Of a DNA stretch of 55,085 nt, positions 9,186 to 18,065 are shown one piece after another. Position numbers and translations under genes: made by a program. Positions within the stretch are counted from its first letter, which is position 1. Each line of letters opens with the position of its first letter. The stretch is from the NCBI GenBank assembly GCA_007127105.1, contig SLAA01000009.1, forward strand, positions 1-55,085, given 5' to 3'. A model generated the notes under the pieces. It was given only the letters and a program-made list of their open reading frames with translations. It did not search any database and was not told where the DNA came from. Source of the stretch: Spirochaetales bacterium. GTDB taxonomy: Bacteria; Spirochaetota; Spirochaetia; DSM-27196; SLAA01.

Positions 9186-10247
9186 TTAGTTAGCGCCTGG
9201 TATAGCGAACTCCATCGGCTCGTCCATAAGACGCTGCATGAGGTCCGCATGCCGCGCGCGCACATCCTCCGGAACATACTCAATATAGTTGGGGTCTTGA
9301 TCGTCAAACCTTACATAACCGTCGGCAACGCCAAGCACCTCGCCAACACCAAACTCCAGCGAGCCTTCAATAGCCTCAAGGGTGCGTTCATATGCTGCCT
9401 GATCAAGCTTGACCAATGAGCTCCCAATTACTACGCCTGGGCCATGGTGAAAGCCAGATGAGTCGAACCACAGTACATAGGCGTTACGGTCGCGAGCGGT
9501 TGCAATCACCCCCTGATTTCCACCGCCTGCTATACTCAAAATGACATCGACACCGCGATCAAGCATGCTATTGGCAAGATCGGCCGCCCTACCAGCATCG
9601 AACCAGTTTCCTAGAACGCGGAAGTCCAGCTCAATATCAGTGTTCACCGCTTGAGCACCTTCCAGAAACGCGGGCCGAATTACTTGATTCATCATGGGGT
9701 ATTCCTGACCGGCAAGCAAACCAATGCGGAGTGCATCGTTGCTGTCCGGCATACCGCCTGTGGTTACCAGACCGGCAAAGTAACCGTTCAAGTATGCCTG
9801 CTCACGTTGGTTAAACATGACCGTTCGTAGACGCGGGTTGCCCTCCCAGTAGCCGTCAAGTACCAGGAAGTGTTGCTCTGGAAAACTCTGTGAGACCTCA
9901 TTGACAATTTCGGGCAGAGATGGGTTTGAACTCACAATGAGGTCATAGCTTCCGGTTGCCGCCAGAGAGGTAATTCCACCGGCCCACTCGGCCTGGTTAA
10001 AGCCGCCCTCAACAATGCGCACAGTCGCATTCCCGGACTCATCAACTGCCCGACGAACACCTTCAACCAGCATCTCATAGGTTGGGCTTCCTTCAACAAC
10101 ACCGGGGACAAATACAGCAACAGAGTAGGGGCGGTCAATTGCGGCGTCCTCGGCCGGGGCACAACCCAGCAAGAGCGTTGACAGTAGGACAATCAGTGCG
10201 CCGTAGAGCAGAGATATTTGGGTGCGGCGTATTCGCGTGCGTACCAT
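9186..10247 (-). CDS. BMP family substrate-binding lipoprotein
   Basis: This 353-residue protein is the ligand-binding component of the importer, of the basic membrane protein family (BmpA/PnrA/NupN). It has a basic N-terminus, a hydrophobic signal segment and a lipobox LLLGC with the lipidated Cys at residue 29. The mature part shows the periplasmic-binding-protein layout, including DLIVSSNPSLPEIVNE, HFLVLDGYWEG and the hinge-strand segment VDVILSIAGGGNQGV typical of BMP proteins. PnrA of Treponema pallidum binds purine nucleosides, so nucleosides are a reasonable guess here. AAGGAGG precedes the ATG. As the promoter-proximal gene it probably gives the most protein of the operon. Confidence 0.93.
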   Translation of the reverse strand: MVRTRIRRTQISLLYGALIVLLSTLLLGCAPAEDAAIDRPYSVAVFVPGVVEGSPTYEMLVEGVRRAVDESGNATVRIVEGGFNQAEWAGGITSLAATGSYDLIVSSNPSLPEIVNEVSQSFPEQHFLVLDGYWEGNPRLRTVMFNQREQAYLNGYFAGLVTTGGMPDSNDALRIGLLAGQEYPMMNQVIRPAFLEGAQAVNTDIELDFRVLGNWFDAGRAADLANSMLDRGVDVILSIAGGGNQGVIATARDRNAYVLWFDSSGFHHGPGVVIGSSLVKLDQAAYERTLEAIEGSLEFGVGEVLGVADGYVRFDDQDPNYIEYVPEDVRARHADLMQRLMDEPMEFAIPGAN

Positions 10248-10319
10248 GGAGGCCTCCTTAAGAATCCTTTGCAGTCTACATGATAAGGGCGGTGGCTTTC
10301 AAACCTCATTTGCTCGATA

Positions 10320-10348
10320 TTGACCGCATGTAGTGACTGTGGTATGAA
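10320..10348 (+). promoter_or_regulatory. Candidate promoter of the FGGY kinase
   Basis: TTGACC at 10320-10325 and TATGAA at 10343-10348 are 17 bases apart, giving a likely transcript start about 40 bases before the kinase. It lies in the 147-base gap between the divergent kinase and BMP lipoprotein genes. No clear matching promoter was found for the minus strand. Confidence 0.45.
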
Positions 10349-10394
10349 AGCCGCATGCACAAAGTAGTGAAAGTGATCGGCTTCGGGGTACGGA

Positions 10395-11801
10395 GTGAGT
10401 GAACCGCGAGTTCTTGGAATTGATATTGGAACATCAGCCATAAAGGCAGGGTGCATAACTCCAGACGGCACACTTGTATCGTCGTCGGGAGAACGAATTA
10501 TTGGGTACCCATCACAAATTCATAGCTGGGATGCTCAGGCGTGGTCACGCACTCTCTCCCGACTTCTGTCACGCTTACCGGAACGTGACCAGATATCGGC
10601 GGTGGTGGTAAGCGGCAATGGACCGACCGTGGTTGCCATGAACAAGGCGGGGGAAGCACTGCAGCCTAGTCTCTTGTGGCTCGATCCTCGCGAGGTTAGG
10701 CTCCCGGATACGAACAGCTATTTTCTTCCAAAGGTCTCCTGGCTTTACAAACATATTCCTCTCCTGCGACGGAAAGTGAAGTACTTCATAGGCTGTCCGG
10801 AGTACCTTAGCTTTCAGTTAACCGGAGAGGCGGTCACAACGACACCCGGAGAAGAGTTCAGCAAGTACATCTGGACGCCTGAGGAAATTCGAGCCTATGA
10901 TCTAAACCCCTCACTCTTCCCCCCTTTCGTGAAGCCTGGTGAGTTTGTTGGAAGAGTTCTTCCACAAGCAGCCGTCGAGTTTGGACTGCCAGAACGCATT
11001 CCGGTGTTCGCTGGAGGCTCGGACTTTCTCATGAGTCTCATAGGCACCGCGACCCTTCAACCGGGCCGCACCTGCGACCGAGCAGGAACATCGGAAGGCA
11101 TTAATTACTGCTCGGCGGATAAGGTGCAGGATAGCCGGTTGCGCTGTCTGCCTCACGCCATGGACGGCTACTATAATATTGCTGGAATTCTTAGTTCAAC
11201 CGGAAGGCTTTTCGAGTGGTTCCGCGAGATATCTGGGCAAAGCAATACACGCTATGACACCATGCTGGAAGAAATTCGTGCTATTGCCCACACGAGCTCC
11301 TACCCCTGGTTCTTTCCATCAATAAAACACGGTGCTACGTGGGAGTTCAGTCGCGGGATGTTTGTTGAGCTTGGTGCAGAGCACGGGCCAGCCGAGATGG
11401 GGCGGGCGGTTGTTGAGTCCATAGGTTTCGCGGTACGCGAGTCCATGGAAATTCTGGAAGAGAACGACTGCCTTATCGATACAGTTTGCGGCTGCGGAGG
11501 CCAGGCAAAGAACTCTATTTGGACGCAGATGAAGGCAGATATCTGCGGGAAGGCCATAGAGGTGCCGGTCATTCAGGATGCGGAACTCGCCGGCTGCGCA
11601 GCTGCGGGTTTTGTTGGTCTCGGACACTACGCCTCTATACCGACTGCCGCCGAAAACATCGTCAAGATCCACGCACGCTACGAACCTCGCCCCGAGGAGC
11701 ATGAGCGCTACACTGAGCGCTACAATCGCTACCGCGAGGTATACTCACGCTTCCGAAGCGCTGCGGCAGATGTACTGCCGGGACGTTCCGACAGTCCCTG
11801 A
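10395..11801 (+). CDS. FGGY-family carbohydrate kinase (xylulokinase-like)
   Basis: This 468-residue protein is a sugar kinase of the FGGY/xylulokinase group. The N-terminal phosphate-1 motif is VLGIDIGTSAIKAG, WLDPREVR sits at the sugar site, and the C-terminal half has the adenosine-site segment VCGCGGQAKNSIWTQMKAD. GGSDFLMSLIGT covers the region of the catalytic aspartate. The GTG start at 10395 is the first in frame; GGAG lies too close to be a convincing ribosome site, so the start is uncertain. It is divergent from a BMP importer, which suggests it phosphorylates the imported sugar or the sugar of an imported nucleoside. The exact substrate is not known. Confidence 0.88.
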   Translation: MSEPRVLGIDIGTSAIKAGCITPDGTLVSSSGERIIGYPSQIHSWDAQAWSRTLSRLLSRLPERDQISAVVVSGNGPTVVAMNKAGEALQPSLLWLDPREVRLPDTNSYFLPKVSWLYKHIPLLRRKVKYFIGCPEYLSFQLTGEAVTTTPGEEFSKYIWTPEEIRAYDLNPSLFPPFVKPGEFVGRVLPQAAVEFGLPERIPVFAGGSDFLMSLIGTATLQPGRTCDRAGTSEGINYCSADKVQDSRLRCLPHAMDGYYNIAGILSSTGRLFEWFREISGQSNTRYDTMLEEIRAIAHTSSYPWFFPSIKHGATWEFSRGMFVELGAEHGPAEMGRAVVESIGFAVRESMEILEENDCLIDTVCGCGGQAKNSIWTQMKADICGKAIEVPVIQDAELAGCAAAGFVGLGHYASIPTAAENIVKIHARYEPRPEEHERYTERYNRYREVYSRFRSAAADVLPGRSDSP

Positions 11802-11874
11802 GTTTGTGCTCAGGAATAAAGCGTTGTTTCCACTCACGGTGCGTTGTATATTTGAACCCAGAGTGAGGCAAACA

Positions 11875-12306
11875 GTGTTTTTTTTCGGGCCACTGGCAAT
11901 GCTATTCCCCTTTCTCGTCGTACTCATTATGGTGCGGCTGGCATCGTCATTGTTCTTCCAGGGAGAGCAAGGGCGCCCGCGCGGCTCGTATGATGCACGA
12001 AGAACGCTGTTCCCAGAGTATTACCAGAGGCTTGGTAGCAGTAGCACGGACTCACAAGCACGGGTGTTTCAGGCAGCCCGTAAACTGGGAGGAAGGCTGA
12101 CGGTTTCGGATGTAGTTATCGAACTCGGTATAGGTATTGAAGAGGCGGAGCAAATGCTCAGTTCAATGGTGGACAGTAGCCGTGTTCGGGTAGATGTGAG
12201 CGAACACGGTTTGCTTGTGTATGACTTCCCGGAGGTCCGCGCCCGCCTGAGTGCCGACCGCGGCGACCAAACAAATCAACAAGGCGGTACAGACCTACGA
12301 AGTTAA
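11875..12306 (+). CDS. Membrane-anchored winged-helix protein of unknown role
   Basis: This 143-residue protein begins with one hydrophobic helix (about residues 2-26, rich in Phe, Leu and Val), then a short linker and a C-terminal domain that looks like a winged helix: ARVFQAARKLGGRLTVSDVV, a second helix with IGIEEAEQMLSSMV, and a final strand HGLLVYDFPEV. Such domains occur in many membrane-anchored bacterial proteins and need not bind DNA. The frame is open back to 11578 inside the kinase gene; I chose GTG 11875 because GAGG lies 6 bases upstream and the helix then forms the N-terminus. It converges on the glnE-like gene, and the two stop codons share the same TTAA at 12303-12306. Confidence 0.65.
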   Translation: MFFFGPLAMLFPFLVVLIMVRLASSLFFQGEQGRPRGSYDARRTLFPEYYQRLGSSSTDSQARVFQAARKLGGRLTVSDVVIELGIGIEEAEQMLSSMVDSSRVRVDVSEHGLLVYDFPEVRARLSADRGDQTNQQGGTDLRS

Positions 12307-15300
12307 GCCTGACCGGGCTTCTGCGGTACCTCTGTGCTCACATCTCTCTCGGCTAAGACTGCTTCATAGATGCTATGCACCTCCTCGGTAATGTGCCGCA
12401 CATAGGATGAGAAGCCTTCGTTGGCGTTCATATCGTTGGATGCACGCAACGCAAGTGCATCTCGTTCTGCACCTTCCGACGGCAGCGTGTGCACCTGCCG
12501 GTCATGAAGAACCTGGAGTAGATGCTCAATACGGCGTAGAAAAATGTAGTGTCGCGACAGTGTGGCGGCTTGGTGCTGGGTTAACAGGTCTTTGGTGGTT
12601 AAGAGCTGTATAGCCTGCAGGGTGTTGCCGGTGTGGAGCTTGTCATCTGCGTGGAGGGCGCGCATTTGGAGAAACTGTACGGCAAACTCAATGTCCCGAA
12701 TGCCGCCAATCCCAGACTTAATATTCCATTCTTCGGGTGGCAACTCCGAGATCGAGGTCTCACGCATGAAGCGAATATTATCTGCCAGTTTCTCGGACAG
12801 TCCCGCCTCCGACATCAGCGGCCGAACCTCATGGAGAAACTCCCAACCAAGTTCAAGATCTCCGGCAACTGGGCGTAGCTTGAGCAGTGCCTGATGCTCC
12901 CATAGACCGGCGGAACTCCGATAGTACCGAAGTAGGGTCTCGCGCCGGTACACAAGCGGCCCGGAGTTACCAAAAGGTCTCAGTCGCAGGTCGACCCTAT
13001 ACAGATAGCCGTCGGCCGTGAAGTCGCTCAGATCCGCTCGTAAACGTTGCATGATTTTGGAAAAAAGGCGCTCCTCACGATCACTGTGGGCATCCGGACC
13101 GCTGCCTTCGGGACGATATACGCCAAGCAGGTCGATGTCGGAGCTATAGTTCAACTCGCGTCCGCCAAGCTTGCCGAATGCAAGGACCACAAAATCCTTA
13201 CTGCGGTTTTGCTCGGCAGGGGGTCGTTCGAGCCAAATCGCATCCAACAAAAAGGCCAGGAGGGTATCGGCTAAATTTGAGAGATCGCGACAAACGTCCG
13301 ACAACTCAGCATGCAAACAGATGTCACGTGTACCAATTCGCAGAATTTCGCGCCTGCGAAAGACACGCGTCAGGCGTAGCCGTTCAGCATGGTCCGCCGC
13401 AGCGGCGGTGAGCTGATCTAAATCCGCCTTAAGTTGCTTTCGCGATCGGGTTACCCCTACCAGGGCCGGATCGGTAACGTAGTCAAAAAAGCTGGGATTT
13501 CGAATCAGCGTGTCCGCCAGGAACTGGCTGCCTGCAAAGATCGAGACCAGAATCTCTAGTCGTTTCGGCTGTTGCAGCAGACGGTCAAAGTGATCCTTCG
13601 GTGATGCGGTCTGCGAAACAAAGCGCTCCCAGTTGTTGAGGGCCATATCTGGATCGGGACAGTGTTGAAGCGTGTCCCAAGCAAGGATCGAGAGCGTCGC
13701 AAATGCGTAGCGTTGGTCATCGCTACCCGATAGCGCGTCGAGGTTTGCGAGCGCTCGCGTTTCGTCCTTGAAGTTTGCCTGGTTCAGAACCTTCAGGTAC
13801 CGTTCGCGCGCCGGGGGAGGGGTAAGTATGAGATCAGCAACGGTACCTACCGCGTCTCGGGGAAGAAGGCGCCCTTCGAGCTGGCTTTCTACAAAGGAGC
13901 GCACCGTAGCCGTCTTGGTCTCAAAATCCAGATGGAGCCGGCGTGCCGCACTAAGTTCTTCGCCAGGGCTGTATCCGCAACGGCCCGCTAGGTGGGCGTA
14001 CTCGGGCGAGTCAACGACTGGAAGGAACAAGTCGCGTGCGTTGCCACGCAGCATTCGCAGTCCGTTGATCACGGTTCGGAGAAACCTATATGCGCTAATG
14101 AGGTGTTCGGCCTCGGTCGCGCTGATTGTCCCAGTATCACTGAGAATACGTAGTGCAGCATGTATTCCGGGCTGACGGAGGTCGGGATTAGAGCGTCCGT
14201 AGCGGATCTGCAGAATCTGGACACTGTATTCCAGGTCAACCAGGCCGCCGGGACTAAATTTTGCGTTCAATCGCCCAGGTTCGGATTTTTCTTGAATTTG
14301 CAGATGTCTCAGGTCGGCTATTTCGCCAAGATCTATGCTCTCACCAGCATACACCAGGTCGTCACGCAGGCGTAGCACCTGCCGCCCCAGGGCCTGGTCG
14401 CCACAGAGAAATCGCATGCGTACCAGTGCAAGTTTCTCATAGCTGTGAGCCTCGTTACGATAGTAGGTAAGAAACTGCGCCAGACTTGCCGCAATAGGGC
14501 CAGCATTGCCATGTGGACGCAGCCTAAGATCTATCTGAAAAATACCTTCACGCTTGGCTTGAATGCAGGAGACGGCCTCACTAAAGAACCGAACAAAGAA
14601 CTCGGTGTTCTCAATCGGGTCGGCGCCATCGGTACGTCCTACATCGCTGTAGACAAAAAGAAGTTCAATATCAGAGGCGTAGCCGAGGGCTTCTCCTCCC
14701 ATTTTTCCAAGTCCAAAAACCGCGTAGGGTACCTGAATCCCGGCCACGGTGCGTGGAACTCCGTATCTTTGTCGCAGCTCATGCCACGCAAGCTCCAGCG
14801 CGGATTCCACGACCAGTTCCGCCAATGCAGTGAGGCGTGAACTCAGAAAAAAGAAGTCAAGATCCTTGCGCAATATGTGATCAAGGTCTATGCGATAGTT
14901 CTCCTGATCCTTAAATCGGTTAAGCGCTTTCACCTTTGTCTTGTAGTCGTGTGCCTCGTCCAGTTTGGCCTTGAGTTCGAATGCGAGTTGGGAGGGGTCG
15001 GTACTGTACATCCGCGTGTCCGAGTCACCCGCCAGAAGGGGGATAAGATTCTCGGACTGGAGCCGCAAAAAGTCCTCCCACAGATAGTCGCTGGCCCCCA
15101 ACAACCGGGCTAAATCGGCCAACACCTTGTCGTTGAGCAACAAGGGCTTAAGGTTGCCTCGTCTATGCGATTCAAGGACATCGGTGAGAAGAGTCTCGAA
15201 ACGGAGAAGCGCGGTGTAAGGGTCAGGGGCGTGATCCAAAAAGAAGGTGAACTGCTTGGTGAAGAGCGCCGACAGCTTAAGGTGATCAAGCAACTCGCGA

Positions 15301-16226
15301 TCCAGTGCCTCTCCGTTCGGACGAGCGAGCAAGAAACGGTCTTCTATTCGTTGACCGTGTGTGTGTATTTCAACACGTTCAACCGAGACATCGTGAAGTA
15401 CGAATGCCGTACTCAAGGCATAGAGAAAAAACGGGGTATCCTCGGAGACAATGCGCAGCTGCGTTCCACCTTCTGCAGAGCGATGATCGGTGACCTCTAT
15501 AGGATTCAGAGCGGCATGCTCCGGAACTCGCGTTCGAGCAATAGCCTCAGCGACCATGGAGTTAACCCGTTTCTTCACTTCGTCAAACTGTGATCCCTGT
15601 GCAATTTGATTATAGAGATGAGTAAACTCCTTCGTAAGCTTCTCTTCGAACTCGGCCGCGGTATAGCCTTCCAGATGCCCTCTAAAGGTATCAAGAATGA
15701 TCCGTCTGGACTTCTGCTCGTCCATAACCGCAAAGCCTCCACCATAACTGCGGCGGCGAAGGCGACGACGCTTTTCATGAACAGTTTCAGGTTCGTCTGG
15801 GGTCGCAGAAGGACCGTACTCCACCGATGTATGGATTTCACCAGAGCTAATGTTTAGCCCAAAGGCCCCGAGTAAGCCACAGAGCAGCGAGAACTCACCA
15901 GGATAATCGTACGCGACAATTGTGACCTCATACAGTGCCTGCCGTTTGTCTTCATCGTTGTCATCGTTTTCGCCGCCGTGATCATGTGCCTGGTTCTCAT
16001 CTGCCGTATAGGAACCGCTAAACGCATCAGTTGCCGTGACATTGACACATGGCTTGAGACTCGTGAGAAAGCATCCAAGCAATCGACATCGGAGGCGATG
16101 GTCGTTGTAGGTGAAGGATCGATAGTAGTAGTCGGGGAATGCACTGAGATAGAATTGCAGGTGCTCAGCTGCTATGTCAGGCTCATCTCTATGGAGACGA
16201 CTCAGGTCAGGGTTTGTAAGTTCCAC
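12303..16226 (-). CDS. glnE: GlnE-like glutamine synthetase adenylyltransferase with GlnD-like ACT N-terminus
   Basis: GlnE adenylylates and deadenylylates glutamine synthetase. This protein has 1307 residues against 946 in E. coli. Residues 1-95 resemble the region ahead of the GlnD ACT domains, followed by two ACT-like segments at about 99-135 (VTIVAYDYPGEFSLLCGLLG) and 257-300 (RVEIHTHGQRIEDRFLLA). The first nucleotidyltransferase domain (GLGKMGGEALGYASDIE at 505-521) resembles the C-terminal, adenylylating half of E. coli GlnE. The second (FGKLGGRELNYSSDID at 1017-1032, later LRRIEHLLQ and HTLPS) resembles the N-terminal, deadenylylating half. The order therefore looks swapped. The first site reads SDIE where SDxD is usual. 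The GTG start lies 20 bases after a terminator T-tract and has no clear ribosome site, so the start is uncertain. Confidence 0.88.
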   Translation of the reverse strand: MELTNPDLSRLHRDEPDIAAEHLQFYLSAFPDYYYRSFTYNDHRLRCRLLGCFLTSLKPCVNVTATDAFSGSYTADENQAHDHGGENDDNDEDKRQALYEVTIVAYDYPGEFSLLCGLLGAFGLNISSGEIHTSVEYGPSATPDEPETVHEKRRRLRRRSYGGGFAVMDEQKSRRIILDTFRGHLEGYTAAEFEEKLTKEFTHLYNQIAQGSQFDEVKKRVNSMVAEAIARTRVPEHAALNPIEVTDHRSAEGGTQLRIVSEDTPFFLYALSTAFVLHDVSVERVEIHTHGQRIEDRFLLARPNGEALDRELLDHLKLSALFTKQFTFFLDHAPDPYTALLRFETLLTDVLESHRRGNLKPLLLNDKVLADLARLLGASDYLWEDFLRLQSENLIPLLAGDSDTRMYSTDPSQLAFELKAKLDEAHDYKTKVKALNRFKDQENYRIDLDHILRKDLDFFFLSSRLTALAELVVESALELAWHELRQRYGVPRTVAGIQVPYAVFGLGKMGGEALGYASDIELLFVYSDVGRTDGADPIENTEFFVRFFSEAVSCIQAKREGIFQIDLRLRPHGNAGPIAASLAQFLTYYRNEAHSYEKLALVRMRFLCGDQALGRQVLRLRDDLVYAGESIDLGEIADLRHLQIQEKSEPGRLNAKFSPGGLVDLEYSVQILQIRYGRSNPDLRQPGIHAALRILSDTGTISATEAEHLISAYRFLRTVINGLRMLRGNARDLFLPVVDSPEYAHLAGRCGYSPGEELSAARRLHLDFETKTATVRSFVESQLEGRLLPRDAVGTVADLILTPPPARERYLKVLNQANFKDETRALANLDALSGSDDQRYAFATLSILAWDTLQHCPDPDMALNNWERFVSQTASPKDHFDRLLQQPKRLEILVSIFAGSQFLADTLIRNPSFFDYVTDPALVGVTRSRKQLKADLDQLTAAAADHAERLRLTRVFRRREILRIGTRDICLHAELSDVCRDLSNLADTLLAFLLDAIWLERPPAEQNRSKDFVVLAFGKLGGRELNYSSDIDLLGVYRPEGSGPDAHSDREERLFSKIMQRLRADLSDFTADGYLYRVDLRLRPFGNSGPLVYRRETLLRYYRSSAGLWEHQALLKLRPVAGDLELGWEFLHEVRPLMSEAGLSEKLADNIRFMRETSISELPPEEWNIKSGIGGIRDIEFAVQFLQMRALHADDKLHTGNTLQAIQLLTTKDLLTQHQAATLSRHYIFLRRIEHLLQVLHDRQVHTLPSEGAERDALALRASNDMNANEGFSSYVRHITEEVHSIYEAVLAERDVSTEVPQKPGQA

Positions 16227-16246
16227 CGTTTTATCATCGTGTTAAT

Positions 16247-16283
16247 AAAAAAAAAGCGCAAGGGTACCGAAGTACCCTTGCGC
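16247..16283 (-). terminator. Strong intrinsic terminator between glnB and glnE
   Basis: On the minus strand a perfect 12-bp stem (right and left arms at 16272-16283 and 16256-16267) closes a C-UUCG-G tetraloop and is followed by nine U residues (16247-16255). It lies 36 bases after the glnB stop and ends 20 bases before the glnE start. It should end most amtB-glnB transcripts. Confidence 0.93.
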
Positions 16284-16319
16284 GGCTTTCGTCGATCGAA
16301 AGCACTCGCGGCCGGTAGA

Positions 16320-16661
16320 TTACCCGATCGCGTCCGTTCCTTTTTCTCCGCTTCGGATGCGAATCACATCGTCTAGCGGCATGACAAATATCTTTCCGTC
16401 GCCAATCTCGCCGGTACGAGCGCCACGAATGATCGCGTCGATAGTGGGTTGAACGAAATCAGGATTCACTGCAATTTCCAGGCGAGTCTTCTTCAGAAGA
16501 TTTACCTCAATCTCGACCCCACGGTACGACTCGCTGTACCCCTTTTGCTGTCCACATCCCATTGCGTTTGTGACCGACATCTTAAAGATTCCGGACTTGT
16601 ACAACTCTTCCTTCACCTCGTTCAGCTTATGCGGCTGAATGTATGCAATAATCAATTTCAT
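16320..16661 (-). CDS. glnB: PII nitrogen regulatory protein lacking the T-loop tyrosine
   Basis: PII proteins are trimers that sense ATP/ADP and 2-oxoglutarate and bind AmtB and other targets. The 113 residues align without gaps to E. coli GlnB through the T-loop, with [17 protein letters not shown] at 37-53 and the C-terminal signature [11 protein letters not shown]. Lys40, Gly41, Tyr46 and Arg47 are kept. Position 51, the uridylylated Tyr in enterobacteria, is Ile, and position 49, the Ser phosphorylated in cyanobacteria, is Val. It therefore has neither known T-loop modification site. It sits 18 bases after amtB, the standard pairing, and is followed by a strong terminator. I use the symbol glnB, but glnK would fit the context equally well. 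Confidence 0.95.
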   Translation of the reverse strand: MKLIIAYIQPHKLNEVKEELYKSGIFKMSVTNAMGCGQQKGYSESYRGVEIEVNLLKKTRLEIAVNPDFVQPTIDAIIRGARTGEIGDGKIFVMPLDDVIRIRSGEKGTDAIG

Positions 16662-16679
16662 CGCTTTTTCCTCCGCGGC

Positions 16680-18023
16680 TTACATGTTGCTGAAGATCTG
16701 GAATCCACTGTAGGACTCCATTCCGTGCTCGCTAATATCCAGTCCCATAAGCTCTTCGGTTTCACTCACACGGAGCTTCTTAGCAGCCTTGAGTACACTA
16801 AAGAGTGCAAAGGCTGTTCCCATGGTCCAAGCCATTACCGCTACGACACCAATTAACTGTATCACGAGCTGACCAACTCCACCGCCAAAAAACAAACCCA
16901 CTACGTCGGGATCATTGACGCCGTTCGCAAAGAGCCCGACTGCCAGGGTTCCCCAGATGCCGCATACGCCGTGCACCGAAACCGCACCAACCGGATCATC
17001 TACGTGGAGCACCTTATCAATGAACTCAACCGAAGCAACTACCAGAATACCACCCAGGAAGCCGGTCAATATGGACATTCCCGCACCTATAACCCAGGTA
17101 CCGGCGGTGATACTGACCAAACCGGCAAGCGCACCGTTGAGTGCCATACTTGGGTCAGGCTTGCCAAACCACTTCCAGGAGGTGAACATTGCACCAACGG
17201 CTCCTGCTGCAGCAGCCAGCGTAGTTGTTACGGCCACATGCGCTATGTCAAGATCGGTACCCGACAAGGTGCTACCACCGTTAAATCCGTACCAACCAAA
17301 CCACAGGATGAATACACCCAATGCGGCAAGCGGGATGTTATGACCAGGAATTGCCTTAACCGAGACCTTGCCACCCACCTTGGTATACTTGCCACGCCGG
17401 GCGCCAATGACTACCGCACCTGCAAACGCGGCCCATGCGCCAACCGAGTGAACGACGGTTGAACCGGCAAAGTCGTGAAAACCCATTTCGCCAAGCCAGC
17501 CGCCGTCGGCCCAGATCCAGTGCCCGGAAATGGGGTAGATCAACGCGGTAATAACCACACTGTACATGAGATAACCTGCGAACTGTGTTCGCTCGGCCAT
17601 AGCACCAGATACGATGGTTGCAGCGGTAGCTGCGAACACTACCTGAAACATCCAGTCGCGATACAGAATATAGTCTGCACCGGCCAGGAAGAACTCGCTG
17701 CCGCCGATAAAACCACCAACAGAAACGCCGTACATGAGCGCCCAACCAACTGCCCAGTAGGCTATCGCGCCAACCGAGAAATCCATGAGGTTTTTCATGA
17801 TAATATTGCCTGCGTTTTTTGCTCTGGTGAGACCCATCTCCACCATTGCGAAACCCGCCTGCATAAAAAATACCAATGCCGCTGCAACGATCAGCCAAAT
17901 CATGTCAAAGGCTTCGCTGTACAACGCAAGGGTTTCCTCGATCGCCATCTCCTGAGCAAAGGCGCTTCCGCCTCCTAACAGCAGGCCAATAACGACCATA
18001 ACCGGAACCACTGTCTTTTTCAT
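16680..18023 (-). CDS. amtB: Ammonium transporter AmtB
   Basis: AmtB is a trimeric inner-membrane channel for ammonium. The 447 residues begin with a cleavable signal peptide ending SAFAQ, as in E. coli AmtB, followed by about eleven transmembrane helices. Recognisable family blocks are [20 protein letters not shown], the helix with [20 protein letters not shown] containing the first conserved pore histidine region, [12 protein letters not shown] and [14 protein letters not shown] with the second. The start is preceded by GAGGAGG. A consensus sigma-54 promoter lies 43 bases upstream and the PII gene follows 18 bases downstream, so AmtB and PII should be induced together under nitrogen limitation, with PII blocking the channel when nitrogen returns. 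Confidence 0.97.
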   Translation of the reverse strand: MKKTVVPVMVVIGLLLGGGSAFAQEMAIEETLALYSEAFDMIWLIVAAALVFFMQAGFAMVEMGLTRAKNAGNIIMKNLMDFSVGAIAYWAVGWALMYGVSVGGFIGGSEFFLAGADYILYRDWMFQVVFAATAATIVSGAMAERTQFAGYLMYSVVITALIYPISGHWIWADGGWLGEMGFHDFAGSTVVHSVGAWAAFAGAVVIGARRGKYTKVGGKVSVKAIPGHNIPLAALGVFILWFGWYGFNGGSTLSGTDLDIAHVAVTTTLAAAAGAVGAMFTSWKWFGKPDPSMALNGALAGLVSITAGTWVIGAGMSILTGFLGGILVVASVEFIDKVLHVDDPVGAVSVHGVCGIWGTLAVGLFANGVNDPDVVGLFFGGGVGQLVIQLIGVVAVMAWTMGTAFALFSVLKAAKKLRVSETEELMGLDISEHGMESYSGFQIFSNM

Positions 18024-18065
18024 GGTTCGTAATCCTCCTCGCGAAAATATTATTGACCTAAGGGT

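Noticed and set aside
11578-11874. Longer N-terminus for the winged-helix membrane protein
   Set aside because: It would overlap the FGGY kinase by more than 220 bases in another frame; the GTG at 11875 has a ribosome site and a sensible N-terminal helix.
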